DNA of 64,000 nt from Xanthomonas sp. AM6 (GTDB lineage Bacteria; Pseudomonadota; Gammaproteobacteria; Xanthomonadales; Xanthomonadaceae): NCBI RefSeq assembly GCF_025665335.1, contig NZ_CP106869.1:3684501-3748500 (forward strand), given 5' to 3'. Under the pieces are notes generated by a model. It was not told the DNA's origin. It made no database searches and was given only the letters and a program-made list of their open reading frames with translations. The translations under genes were made by a program, and so were the position numbers. Shown in pieces: positions 21,755-33,587 of this stretch. Each line of letters begins with the position of its first letter. Positions within the stretch are counted from its first letter, which is position 1.

Positions 21755-22690
21755 TCAGCCCGGGCGCTCCCAGGGCGGCGGGTCGGCCAGCTGAACCTGC
21801 ATGAACTCGACGAAGGCGCGCACCCGCGGCGGCACCAGCCGGCGCTGCGGCATCACCGCGTAGATGCCGGTCTCGGCGATCGCGTACTGCGGCAGCACCT
21901 GGCGCAGGCGCCCGCGGCGCAGGTCCTCGGCCACGTGCCACACCGAGTGCAGGGCGATGCCCTGGCCGTTCAGCGCCGCATCGCGCAGCACCTCGCCGAA
22001 GTTGGACTCCAGCGGACCGCGCACCCGGACCGCCACCTCGCCCTCGGCGCCGTGCAGGCGCCAGGTGTCCTGGCGGCCCTCGGCGCCGGTCAGCAGCAGG
22101 CAGGCGTGCGTGGCCAGGTCCGCCGCGGTCGCCGGTTCGCCGTGGCGGCGCAGGTAGTCGGGAGACGCGCACAGCAGGCGGCGGTTGCCGGCCAGGCGCC
22201 GCGCCACCAGGCTGGAATCGCGCAGCGCGCCGATCCGGATCGCCAGGTCGAAGCCTTCGCTGACTAGGTCGACCACGTTGTCGCTCAGGTGCACGCTCAG
22301 CCGCACCTGCGGGTGCAGGGCCATGAACTGCGGCAGCAGCGGCGACACGTACTGGCGCCCGAACGAGGCCGACATCGTCACCCGCAAGGTGCCGGCGGCG
22401 GCGTGGCCGGCGGCGCGCAGGCCGCCGGCCAGCGACTCCAGGTCCTCGACCAGCGCGCGCCCCTGCTCGGCCAGCTGCAGTCCTTCGGGCGTGGGATGCA
22501 GGCGCCGCGTGGTCCGGTGCAGCAGGCGCACGCCGAGGTCGCGCTCCAGCCGCTTCAGGCGCTGGCTGGCGACCGCCACCGACAGGTCCAGGCTGCGCGC
22601 GGCGGCGCTGATCGAGCCCAGGTCGAGCACGCGCAGGAACAGGGCGATGTCGCCGATCCGGTCCACTTTATCGATTCCGTTGAAAGTCAC
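21755..22690 (-). CDS. LysR family transcriptional regulator
   Basis: A 311-residue LTTR with an N-terminal winged helix-turn-helix (about residues 15-74, LGSISAAARSLDLSVAVASQRLKRLERDLGVRLLHRTTR) and an effector-binding domain. It diverges from an efflux MFS/oxidoreductase operon, the usual layout for local control by an LTTR. Two GTG starts are possible: 22690, and 22666 eight codons later. With the later one, the inverted repeat ACTTT-N13-AAAGT (22665-22687) would lie at the very edge of the gene. Inducer unknown. Subgroup resembles the quinone/xenobiotic-responsive LTTRs with AKR or quinone reductase targets (inference). Confidence 0.9.
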   Translation of the reverse strand: MTFNGIDKVDRIGDIALFLRVLDLGSISAAARSLDLSVAVASQRLKRLERDLGVRLLHRTTRRLHPTPEGLQLAEQGRALVEDLESLAGGLRAAGHAAAGTLRVTMSASFGRQYVSPLLPQFMALHPQVRLSVHLSDNVVDLVSEGFDLAIRIGALRDSSLVARRLAGNRRLLCASPDYLRRHGEPATAADLATHACLLLTGAEGRQDTWRLHGAEGEVAVRVRGPLESNFGEVLRDAALNGQGIALHSVWHVAEDLRRGRLRQVLPQYAIAETGIYAVMPQRRLVPPRVRAFVEFMQVQLADPPPWERPG

Positions 22691-22762
22691 TCAACATATT
22701 GCCAGTTTCTGCTGATAAAGCGCGGACCTAGGCTGTGCTCCTCCCGCCTTCCGGTCTCCGCC

Positions 22763-24010
22763 ATGTCCCCCTCCCCCGCGCTTTCGCCCGCCGCCGCGCC
22801 GCCGCCGCGGCGGCCGCTGGCCCTGTTCGCGCTGACCGCCGGCGCGTTCGGCATCGGCACCACCGAGTTCGTGATCATGGGCCTGCTGCTGCAGGTCGCG
22901 GCCGACCTGCAGGTCAGCGTGCCGGCCGCCGGGCTGCTGATTTCCGGCTACGCGCTGGGCGTGTTCGTCGGCGCGCCGCTGCTGACCGTGGCCAGCCGGC
23001 GCTGGCCGCGCAAGCGGGTGCTGGTGGCGCTGATGCTGGTGTTCACCGCCGGCAACCTGGCCTGCGCGCTGGCGCCGGACTACGCCACGCTGATGGCGGC
23101 GCGGGTGGTCACTTCGCTGGCGCACGGCACCTTCTTCGGCGTCGGCGCGGTGGTCGCCACCGGCCTGGTGGCACCGCAGCGCAAGGCCTCGGCGATCGCG
23201 ACCATGTTCACCGGGCTGACCGTCGCCACCCTGCTCGGGGTGCCGGCCGGCGCCTGGCTGGGCCTGCAGTTCGGCTGGCGCGCGACGTTCTGGGCGGTGG
23301 CCGCGATCGGCCTGCTGGCCACCGTGGTGATCGCCGCGCTGGTGCCGGCCAGCGGCGACGCCGCGCCCGCCACGCCGCTGCGCGCGGAACTGCGCGCGGT
23401 CGGCCGCGCGCCGGTGCTGCTCGGGCTGGCGACGACGGTGCTCGGCTATGCCGGCGTGTTCACCGTCTACACCTACATCCAACCGATCCTGACCCGGGTC
23501 ACCGGCCTGGGCGAGGGCGCGGTCTCGCCGCTGCTGCTGGTGTTCGGGGTCGGCATGATCGCCGGCAACCTGCTCGGCGGGCGCCTGGCCGACCGCCATC
23601 CGCGGCAGGCGCTGCCGCTGACCCTCGGGCTGCTGGCGATGGTGCTGGCGGCATTGGCCTTCGCGCTGCGCTCGGCGCCGGCGATGGTGCTGCTGGTCGG
23701 CCTGCTCGGGGTGGCCGCGTTCGCCACGGTGGCGCCGCTGCAGCTGTGGGTGCTGGGCAAGGCCGGCGATGCCGGCCGGCACCTGGCGTCGAGCCTGAAC
23801 ATCGGCGCGTTCAACCTGGGCAATGCGCTGGGCGCCGGCCTCGGCGGGCTGGTGATTGGCCACGGCGGCACCCTGGCGCAATTGCCGTGGGCGGCGGCGC
23901 TGGTCACCGCGGCCGGCCTGGCGGTGGCCTTGCTGGCGCTGCGCCTGTCGCCCGCGCCTGCGCCGGAACCTGCAGCGGTGGCGGCATGCGCCGCGGGCGG
24001 TGCGGCATGA
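22763..24010 (+). CDS. MFS efflux transporter (DHA1/AraJ-like)
   Basis: A 415-residue inner-membrane protein with 12 predicted membrane segments. The start of TM1 reads FALTAGAFGIGTTEFVIMGLL, the signature of the AraJ/PbuE/NepI group of drug:H+ antiporters. The loop RRWPRKRVLV between TM2 and TM3 is the MFS motif A region. Substrates in this group include purines, arabinose-like compounds and drugs, so none is assigned. It is the first gene of the operon divergent from the LysR regulator, and its stop overlaps the next start (ATGA). Confidence 0.88.
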   Translation: MSPSPALSPAAAPPPRRPLALFALTAGAFGIGTTEFVIMGLLLQVAADLQVSVPAAGLLISGYALGVFVGAPLLTVASRRWPRKRVLVALMLVFTAGNLACALAPDYATLMAARVVTSLAHGTFFGVGAVVATGLVAPQRKASAIATMFTGLTVATLLGVPAGAWLGLQFGWRATFWAVAAIGLLATVVIAALVPASGDAAPATPLRAELRAVGRAPVLLGLATTVLGYAGVFTVYTYIQPILTRVTGLGEGAVSPLLLVFGVGMIAGNLLGGRLADRHPRQALPLTLGLLAMVLAALAFALRSAPAMVLLVGLLGVAAFATVAPLQLWVLGKAGDAGRHLASSLNIGAFNLGNALGAGLGGLVIGHGGTLAQLPWAAALVTAAGLAVALLALRLSPAPAPEPAAVAACAAGGAA

Positions 24011-25281
24011 ACGGCCAGCTGCGCCGGGCCGCGCTGGCCACGACCCTGCTGGGCGCGCTCGCGTTGCCGGCGGGCGCCGCCGAGCGCGACTGGATCGCGA
24101 CCTGGCAGGCCAGCCCGCAGCCGCTGTGGGCGGCGGACTTCCCGTTTCCGACCCAGACCCCGTTCAACCTGTGGCGGCAGACCGTGCGCCAGGTGGCGCG
24201 GATCAGCCTGGGCGGCGACGAAGTGCGCGTGGAGCTGTCCAACGCCTATGGACGCGAACCGCTGCACATCGGCGCCGCACGCCTGGCGCTGGCCGGCGAC
24301 GGCGCGGCGACCGTGCCCGGCTCGGACCGCGAGCTGCGGTTCGGCGGGCAGCGCGCGGTGACCATTCCGGCCGGCGCGCCGGTGCTCAGCGATCCGGTCG
24401 CGCTGCGCGTGCCGGACCTGGCCCGGCTCAGCGTCAGCCTGTACCTGCCGCAGCCGACCGCACCGTCCACCTTCCATTGGGAAGGCCTGCAAAGCGCCTG
24501 GCTGGCGCCGGGCGAGCGCACCGCGGACGCCGCCCTGGGCGACGCCGCCGCGCTGCCGGTACGCCTGTTCGTCAGCGGCATCCAGGTGCGCCGCGCCGAT
24601 GCCGCCGGCGCGGTGGTGGCGCTGGGCGATTCGATCACCGATGGCGCCGCCTCCACCGCGGGCCGCGACCAGCGCTGGCCGGACCACCTCGCCACGCGGC
24701 TGGCAGGCCAGCGCGTGGCGGTGCTCAACGCCGGCATCTCCGGCGGCCGCGTGCTGCGCGACCGCATGGGCAGCAACGCGCTGGCGCGGCTGGACCGCGA
24801 CGTGCTGGCGCAACCGGGCGTACGCACATTGGTGCTGCTGATCGGCATCAACGACATCAGCTGGTACGCCACGCCGTTCGCGCCGGACGATGCGCCCGTC
24901 TCCGCGCAGGAGCTGATCGCCGGCTACCGCCAGTTGCTGCAGCGCGCGCAGGCGCGCGGCCTGCGCGTGATCGGCGCCACGCTGACCCCGTTCGAGGGCG
25001 CGTTGCCGGACACGCCGATCGCCGGCTACTACAGCGCCGACAAGGAACGCGTGCGCCAGCAGGTCAATGCGTGGATACGAAATGGCAACGGTTTCGATGC
25101 GATCATCGATTTCGACGCCCTGCTCCGCGACCCCGCACACCCCACCCGCATGCTGCCCGCGTTCGATTCCGGCGATCACCTGCACCCCGGCGACGCCGGC
25201 TACGCCGCCATGGCCGAAGCCGCCGCGCGCGTGCTCGGCGATCCGGCCGCCACGCCCGCCGCGTCCGCTTCGCCACGCTGA
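24007..25281 (+). CDS. SGNH/GDSL hydrolase, exported
   Basis: A 424-residue exported esterase-like protein. The signal peptide ends about residue 25 (ALALPAGAA). An N-terminal beta-rich domain (about 30-195) precedes the SGNH domain, with block I VALGDSITDGA (nucleophile Ser), GISGGRV for Gly, LIGINDI for Asn and DHLHPGDAGY for the Asp-His pair. It overlaps the MFS gene by four bases (ATGA), showing coupled translation. The substrate may be an acetylated or acylated compound; this is open. Confidence 0.88.
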   Translation: MNGQLRRAALATTLLGALALPAGAAERDWIATWQASPQPLWAADFPFPTQTPFNLWRQTVRQVARISLGGDEVRVELSNAYGREPLHIGAARLALAGDGAATVPGSDRELRFGGQRAVTIPAGAPVLSDPVALRVPDLARLSVSLYLPQPTAPSTFHWEGLQSAWLAPGERTADAALGDAAALPVRLFVSGIQVRRADAAGAVVALGDSITDGAASTAGRDQRWPDHLATRLAGQRVAVLNAGISGGRVLRDRMGSNALARLDRDVLAQPGVRTLVLLIGINDISWYATPFAPDDAPVSAQELIAGYRQLLQRAQARGLRVIGATLTPFEGALPDTPIAGYYSADKERVRQQVNAWIRNGNGFDAIIDFDALLRDPAHPTRMLPAFDSGDHLHPGDAGYAAMAEAAARVLGDPAATPAASASPR

Positions 25282-25322
25282 TTCCGCATCCCCACCGTTT
25301 CCCCGCATCAAGGAGTCTCACC

Positions 25323-26357
25323 ATGGAATACCGTCATCTCGGCGCCTCCGGCTTCAAGGTCCCCGTGCTCAGCTTCGGCACCGGCACCTTCGCCGGCTCG
25401 GACGATTTCTTCGCCTCCTGGGGCAACTCGGACGTGGACCAGGCGCGGCGCCTGATCGACATCTGTCTGGAAGCCGGCGTCAACCTGTTCGACAGCGCCG
25501 ACATCTATTCCGGCGGCGCCGCCGAGTCGGTGCTGGGCGCGGCGATCAAGGGCCGCCGCGACCAGGTGCTGATCTCGACCAAGGCCACGTTCCGCTTCGA
25601 CCGCGACGACCCGAACAGCGTCGGTTCCTCGCGCTTCCATCTGGTGCGCGCGGTCGAGGCGGCGCTCAAGCGCCTGGGCACCGACTACATCGACCTGTTC
25701 CAGCTGCACGGCTTCGACGCCAAGACGCCGGTGGAGGAAACCCTGTCCACGCTCGACGACCTGGTCCGCGCCGGCAAGCTCCGCTACCTGGGCGTATCCA
25801 ACTTCTCCGGCTGGCACCTGATGAAGTCGCTGGCGGTGTCCGACCGCTATGGCTGGTCGCGCTACGTCGCCAATCAGGCCTACTACTCGCTGATCGGCCG
25901 CGACTACGAAGAGGAGCTGATGCCGCTGGGCCTGGACCAGGGCGTCGGCGCGGTGGTGTGGAGCCCGCTGGGCTGGGGCCGGCTGACCGGCAAGATCCGC
26001 CGCGGCCAGCCGCTGCCGGACAGCAGCCGCCTGCACAACAGCAAGGTCACCGAGGCCGGCCCGCCGGTCGAGGACGAGCGCCTGTACCGGGTGGTCGACG
26101 CGCTGGACGCGATCGCCGCCGAGACCGGCAAGAGCGTGCCGCAGATCGCGCTGAACTGGCTGCTGCAGCGGCCCACGGTGAGCAGCGTCATCATCGGCGC
26201 GCGCAACGAGGAGCAGCTGCGGCAGAACCTGGGCGCGGTCGGCTGGAACCTCGACGCCGCGCAGATGCAGCGGCTGGACGCGGCCAGCGCGGCGGTGCCG
26301 GCGTACCCGTACTGGCACCAGCGCGGCTTCGCCGAACGCAATCCGCGGCCGGTGTGA
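25323..26357 (+). CDS. aldo/keto reductase
   Basis: A 344-residue NADPH-dependent oxidoreductase with a TIM-barrel fold. The catalytic tetrad is recognisable: Asp57 and Tyr62 (LFDSADIYSGG), Lys87 (ISTKATF) and His129 (LFQLHGFD). The C-terminal NADPH contacts include SSVIIGARNEEQLRQNL. It has a good ribosome site (AAGGAGTCTCACC before ATG) and is third in the LysR-linked operon. Physiological substrate unknown. Confidence 0.93.
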   Translation: MEYRHLGASGFKVPVLSFGTGTFAGSDDFFASWGNSDVDQARRLIDICLEAGVNLFDSADIYSGGAAESVLGAAIKGRRDQVLISTKATFRFDRDDPNSVGSSRFHLVRAVEAALKRLGTDYIDLFQLHGFDAKTPVEETLSTLDDLVRAGKLRYLGVSNFSGWHLMKSLAVSDRYGWSRYVANQAYYSLIGRDYEEELMPLGLDQGVGAVVWSPLGWGRLTGKIRRGQPLPDSSRLHNSKVTEAGPPVEDERLYRVVDALDAIAAETGKSVPQIALNWLLQRPTVSSVIIGARNEEQLRQNLGAVGWNLDAAQMQRLDAASAAVPAYPYWHQRGFAERNPRPV

Positions 26358-26409
26358 GCCGGCCGCGCAGCGCATGCCCATCACCGACTTCCCCACGCCT
26401 GGAGACACC

Positions 26410-27435
<1,026 letters not shown>

Positions 27436-27613
27436 GCGTCGCGGCGACGGCCGGCGGCGGCATGACTGCCACGCCGGCCGTACGGCAAGAAAATCGCGCA
27501 GGATCAATACCGGCCTCAGGGCGAAGCCGCAGCGACCGGCATCGCGGCATTGGTCCGCGCGCCGTCGCTGCCCGGAGGCGCGGCCGCGGACAGCGGCCGC
27601 GCCGGGTCGGCGC

Positions 27614-28669
27614 TTATTCGACCGACACGGTGCCCGAGCGCGGATACACGCGGTAGACGCGGTTGTTGGTGTTGGAGCGGATGCGGATTTCATCCCCGGC
27701 CACGCCGTCGAGATTGGCGTAGCCGACCAGCGTCCACGTGCTGCCGAAGCTGCCGGCGCCGTTGATGGTCTGCAAGGTGCCGACGGCCGGGCGCAGGATC
27801 AGCAGGTTGCCGCTGCCACCGCCCTGCGCCATCGCGACGTCGTTGCCGGCCAAGCCATCGAGGTCGCGTACGCCGTTGTCCAGGGTCGCGTACTGGCTGC
27901 CGATCCAGTAGCTGTTCAGCGCGCCCGACTTCAGCGAGTAGACCTTCACTTCGCTGGGTAGCGCGAGCAGCAGCTCGGCGCCGGCAACGCCATTCATGTC
28001 GCTGGCGCAGTTGGCGATGTCGGCGCAGATCTTCCAGTTGGTGCCGCTGGTGACCCAGTTCGTGCGCAACCCCGTATTGCGGCCGTAGACCACCAGGTTG
28101 CTGCCGGCCTCCAGCGGAATTTCGTTGCCGGGCAGGCCGTCCATGTCGGCGATGGCGCCGGCGGCGACGTGGGAGGCGGTGCCGATGTAGTGATCGGTGA
28201 TGCTGCCGGTTCTCGGGTAGACGATGCGCAGCAGGGTCGGCGTGGTGATCGCGATCTCGTTGCCGGCAATGGCATCCACGTCGGTGAATGCGCCGATGTC
28301 CCAGGCGGTGGTGCCGATGTAGATGGCGGCCGTGGTACGCGCGTAATGCTTGACGAGCGTGAGCTGGTTGCCCTGCTTGAGCACCACCTCCGCCCCGGGC
28401 GATCCGTCCACGTCGACGACCGAGGCCAGCGTCCAGGGCGTGTTGCTCAGCGGATAGCGGGTGGCGGCGCTGCCGCTGACGACATTGATTTCGCTGTAGC
28501 CGTTGCAGACCGCGTCCAGGGTGCCGTTGCCGTCCAGGTCGGCGGTCTGCAGCAATTCGCCGTAATAGGCGGTCGCCGTGGTACACGACTGTGCGAAGGC
28601 CTGGGAAGGCACGACCGCGGCGGCGGCCATGAACAACGCAAAGACCATGTTTCGGATCGGATGGCGCAT
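27614..28669 (-). CDS. secreted protein with seven DxDG-type repeats (propeller-like)
   Basis: A 351-residue exported protein with no named family. Residues 1-27 are a signal peptide (ends SQAFAQ). Seven repeats of 42-50 residues each carry an (A/V/T/S/R)-D-x-D-G-x-x-G-x-E type core, at residues 43 (ADLDG), 85 (VDVDG), 129 (TDVDA), 174 (ADMDG), 223 (SDMNG), 268 (RDLDG) and 318 (ANLDG). The spacing and acidic core resemble FG-GAP/VCBS calcium-binding blades, so a seven-bladed beta-propeller is likely. The C-terminal RVYPRSGTVSV resembles the start of an internal repeat (IVYPRTGSI), consistent with ring closure. It is a lone gene; function unknown. Confidence 0.75.
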   Translation of the reverse strand: MRHPIRNMVFALFMAAAAVVPSQAFAQSCTTATAYYGELLQTADLDGNGTLDAVCNGYSEINVVSGSAATRYPLSNTPWTLASVVDVDGSPGAEVVLKQGNQLTLVKHYARTTAAIYIGTTAWDIGAFTDVDAIAGNEIAITTPTLLRIVYPRTGSITDHYIGTASHVAAGAIADMDGLPGNEIPLEAGSNLVVYGRNTGLRTNWVTSGTNWKICADIANCASDMNGVAGAELLLALPSEVKVYSLKSGALNSYWIGSQYATLDNGVRDLDGLAGNDVAMAQGGGSGNLLILRPAVGTLQTINGAGSFGSTWTLVGYANLDGVAGDEIRIRSNTNNRVYRVYPRSGTVSVE

Positions 28670-28909
28670 GGGAAACTCCTTTTAGGGGACGGGTTGGCGA
28701 CGGTCCGGCCCGATGCGGGATGCCCGGGCCACCGACGATGACGAATGGCGGCGGGTTCCCCCTCCGGCGCGGCCGGGCAAAACCCGCTTTTGGGATCGCC
28801 GTCGTGCTGCGTGGCGCCCACCCTGCACGCGGCTGCACCGGCGCGCCGGCGCCGGGCCAGGCGCGCGCCTCTTGCCGTGGCCCGGGTTTCGCGGCACCCT
28901 GCGCGCTTC

Positions 28910-30980
<2,071 letters not shown>

Positions 30981-31010
30981 GCGCGCGCGCCGCGCTACCG
31001 CGGCACGCGC

Positions 31011-31454
31011 TTACCTGGCGCAGGGGAAGGACGCGCGCAACGCCTGGATCACCAGCAGCGAAGCGCGCTGTTGCAGCTGTGCCGGCGGCAATGCGTCGAG
31101 CGCGGTGCACACGCGATCGGCCAGTTCGTGCCGCAACACGCGCGTGCCGCCGGCGCACCATTGCGTGCCCTCGGCGCCATCGGCGACGCCTGCGATGTAA
31201 TGCTGCGCCGCTGCGCTGGCCTGCTGGCGACGGCGTTCGGCGCGCTGCGGTTCCAACCCGGCAACGGCCTGCGGATCTCCCTTCAGCAGTTGCAGCAGGC
31301 GCTCCCCGGAGAGGTCATAGACCGCGGCGTTCGGACTTTGCGCTGGCGCCGCCGTGACAGGCATGGCGTTCCCCGCCGCCAGCGGACAAAGCGCGATCAG
31401 TGCTGCAACGGCACGTGCACGCGCAGTGCGGCTTCGACACGCGACACCGCACAC
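31011..31454 (-). CDS. Rap1a/Tai-like periplasmic protein
   Basis: The C-terminal 90 residues match the Rap1a/Tai immunity-protein pattern: AAQHYIAGVADGAEGTQWCAGG, then a Leu-rich helix and SLLVIQALRASFPC. The GTG start at 31454 gives 147 residues and a credible signal peptide (AVAALIALCPLAAGNA). The first ATG, at 31364, would lose it. Rap1a/Tai proteins neutralise periplasm-acting type VI effectors (Ssp1/Tae4) in Serratia, but the fold is widespread outside such pairs. No effector gene is adjacent here, so an immunity role is not supported. The first conserved Cys of the usual pattern is absent. Confidence 0.6.
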   Translation of the reverse strand: MCGVACRSRTARARAVAALIALCPLAAGNAMPVTAAPAQSPNAAVYDLSGERLLQLLKGDPQAVAGLEPQRAERRRQQASAAAQHYIAGVADGAEGTQWCAGGTRVLRHELADRVCTALDALPPAQLQQRASLLVIQALRASFPCAR

Positions 31455-32017
31455 GACGCGATGCGCGCGCCGTGCAGCTTGGCGATACGGCTTGGATTCC
31501 TCCACGCGCAGTCGCTGCGCGCCGACGCAACGCCTTGTAGGAGCCGGACCATTCGCGTTCGCGCATCCGCATGCGGCGTTCGCCACGACAATGCGAGTAC
31601 AACGCGGTCGCGATGGTCGATCCGCGCATCGCTGCCGCCTGCGCGATTCTTCGGTGCCGTCGTCATCGCGTACGCGTGGAAACCAATCGCGCGCGAGCGT
31701 ATGCGGCGTGGCGCGATGCGGATGTGATGCGCGCCGTTCGCGCATCGACGAAGCAGATGCGCCCTCGGCGCGCGCTGCACCGCACCACGGCAAGCGTGAA
31801 CGCTGTCAATGCCAGGGGTTCAGTTGCGATTGGGGAAGCGGCGCCTATTGTGCGCGCCACTTCCGATCTGCCCATCTTGGCGGATCCGCCGGCCTCCACA
31901 TTGCGCCGGCACCCGGGCGGCCCGTGACAGGCCGCCTCCCCATGACGCCAAGCCGCATCGCCTTGCCGCGCCACCCGGCGCAGCCCCGATGACGGCCCAT
32001 ACGGAGCAAGGAGTTAT
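31455..32017. other. gene-free stretch
   Basis: About 560 bases between the Rap1a-like gene and the cell-wall hydrolase. Reading frames on both strands are Arg/Ala/Cys-rich without family resemblance. CGCATGCG- and GCGATGCG-like words recur. A 7-bp hairpin (31916-31922 with 31930-31936) is the only clear structure. It could be a decayed gene. Confidence 0.35.
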
Positions 32018-32479
32018 ATGAAACTGGCCTGGATTCTCTGGCTGTCGCAACTGTTGCCGCAACCTGCCGCCGATTCGCTGTGCTTGAGCACCACCGTGTA
32101 CCTGGAAGCGCGCGACCAGACGTTGCGCGGCCAGCAGGCGGTCGCCGAAGTGGCGCTGCGGCGCCTGGACAGCGGCCTGTGGGGCAACTCGATGTGCCAG
32201 GTGGTCACCGCGCGCAAGCAGTTCGCGCCCGGGCTGGTGAAACCGGGCACCGAACTGAAGAACGACGACGCCTGGGCCGATGCGGTCAACGTCGCCTTCG
32301 CCGCCGAGCGCAACTGGGCGCTGCCGCAGGGCCAGCGCAAGGAGATCGTGCCCGGCGCCAGCCACTTCGCCGCGCATGCCATCGCCAGTCCGAGCTGGCG
32401 CAACGCCTACCAGGTGGCGACGATCGGCGACCACACGTTCTACCGCGTGCAGAAGCTGCGGCCGCGCAACGCGTCCTGA
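32018..32479 (+). CDS. cell-wall hydrolase, SleB/Hydrolase_2 family
   Basis: A 153-residue protein of the Hydrolase_2 (SleB) group, predicted lytic transglycosylase-like peptidoglycan hydrolases. The N-terminal 19 residues are hydrophobic and may be an export signal. The catalytic-region signature is visible at about residues 21-52 (LCLSTTVYLEARDQTLRGQQ), where the Glu of YLEAR is the likely catalytic acid. GASHFAAH and FYRVQKL are later family blocks. A strong ribosome site (AAGGAG, 6 bases) precedes the ATG. Confidence 0.8.
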   Translation: MKLAWILWLSQLLPQPAADSLCLSTTVYLEARDQTLRGQQAVAEVALRRLDSGLWGNSMCQVVTARKQFAPGLVKPGTELKNDDAWADAVNVAFAAERNWALPQGQRKEIVPGASHFAAHAIASPSWRNAYQVATIGDHTFYRVQKLRPRNAS

Positions 32480-32551
32480 GCGGTCCGCCACCGCATCGCC
32501 AAAGCATGGCGCTGCGGGTACGCTCTTGCACCTCTCACGTGCGGAGCCTGC

Positions 32552-33160
32552 ATGAAACTCTATTCCAAGCCCGGCGCCTGTTCGCTGGCCGACCACATCG
32601 CGTTGCGCTGGGCGGGATTGCCGTTCGAACTGGAACTGCTCGACGCCGCCGCGATGAAGGCGCCCGAGTATCTGGCCCTCAACCCGGCCGGCGCGGTGCC
32701 GGCGCTGCAGATGGACGACTGGGTACTGACCCAGAACTCGGCGATCCTCAACTACATCGCCGATCTCGCCCCCGACGCGCAGTTGGCCGGCGATGGCAGC
32801 GCGCGCGGCCGCGCCGAAGTGCAGCGCTGGCTGGCCTTCCTCAACGCCGACCTGCATCCCGCCTTCCATCCCTTGTTCGGCAGCACCCGCTACCTGGACG
32901 ACGCGGTGGTGATCGCGCGCACCCAGGAGCATGCGCGCGAGCGCCTGCGCACGCTGTATGCGCGCGTGGACGCGCAGCTGGCAACGCAGCCGTGGCTCGC
33001 CGGCGCGCAGCGTTCGATCGCCGATGCCTATCTGTTCGTCACGCTGCGCTGGGCGCGCGCGCTGAAGATCGAACTCGGCGCTAACCTGCAGCGTTTCTTC
33101 GAACGCATGATGGCCGATCCGCAGGTGCAGGCGGCGCTGCATGCCGAAGGCCTGGGCTGA
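32552..33160 (+). CDS. gstA: glutathione S-transferase, beta class
   Basis: A 202-residue cytosolic GST. The thioredoxin-like N-terminal domain has the beta-class cysteine Cys10 (KPGACSLADH) and the cis-proline region GAVPALQMDD, with NSAILNYIADL binding the gamma-glutamyl moiety. The helical C-terminal domain follows, with the N-capping box-like SIADAYLF. It is monocistronic by spacing, and two REP-like elements follow its stop. The symbol follows the E. coli beta-class homologue; the substrate is unknown. Confidence 0.88.
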   Translation: MKLYSKPGACSLADHIALRWAGLPFELELLDAAAMKAPEYLALNPAGAVPALQMDDWVLTQNSAILNYIADLAPDAQLAGDGSARGRAEVQRWLAFLNADLHPAFHPLFGSTRYLDDAVVIARTQEHARERLRTLYARVDAQLATQPWLAGAQRSIADAYLFVTLRWARALKIELGANLQRFFERMMADPQVQAALHAEGLG

Positions 33161-33243
33161 GCCCGGACAACGGCAGCATGCAGCGTCATGCGCTGCGTGC
33201 AAGAGCGGTTGCCAGAGAGTTTCCGCATCGGATGATGGCAAGG

Positions 33244-33310
33244 TGTGGGAGCGACTCCAGTCGCGACGGCGTTATCGGTAATGCCCGTCGCGACTGAAGT
33301 CGCTCCCACA
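33244..33310. repeat. REP-like palindromic element, copy 3
   Basis: TGTGGGAGCGACTCCAGTCG and mirror CGACTGAAGTCGCTCCCACA. The arms fold as GCGAC-TCCA-GTCGC and GCGAC-TTCA-GTCGC. Its tail (TGTGGGAG/CTCCCACA) differs from the TGTAGGAG or TGCAGGAG of the other copies. Confidence 0.88.
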
Positions 33311-33453
33311 AACATCCCGGCTGCCACGGCCTGGACTCCGCACTGCTTCCACGTGGCGTGATATCCGCGGGTACAGGCAGCGCCGCATGCCAAATGCCTG
33401 GCCGGGTCCGCGCAACCAGAACGATTTCTCTTGGCCGTCTGCATGCAGCGAAA

Positions 33454-33524
33454 CCTGCAGGAGCGGCTTCAGCCGCGACAGGATGTTTCCGGCAGCGCCT
33501 GTCGCGGCTGAAGCCGCTCCTGCA
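33454..33524. repeat. REP-like palindromic element, copy 4
   Basis: CCTGCAGGAGCGGCTTCAGC and mirror GTCGCGGCTGAAGCCGCTCC, ending TGCA. The arms fold as GCGGC-TTCA-GCCGC. It lies 144 bases from copy 3 in the same gap. Confidence 0.88.
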
Positions 33525-33587
33525 ACGGCAGCATGGCGACCGCGGCACGCTGACATCTGCCTGCGCGGCATTGGCGCTCGATCGCGG

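Larger units (their letters stand above)
33161..33587. other. intergenic region with two REP-like elements
   Basis: About 430 bases between the convergent gst and hypothetical genes. It holds REP-like copies 3 and 4. The rest shows no gene and no terminator other than the palindromes themselves, which may serve that role. Confidence 0.5.
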
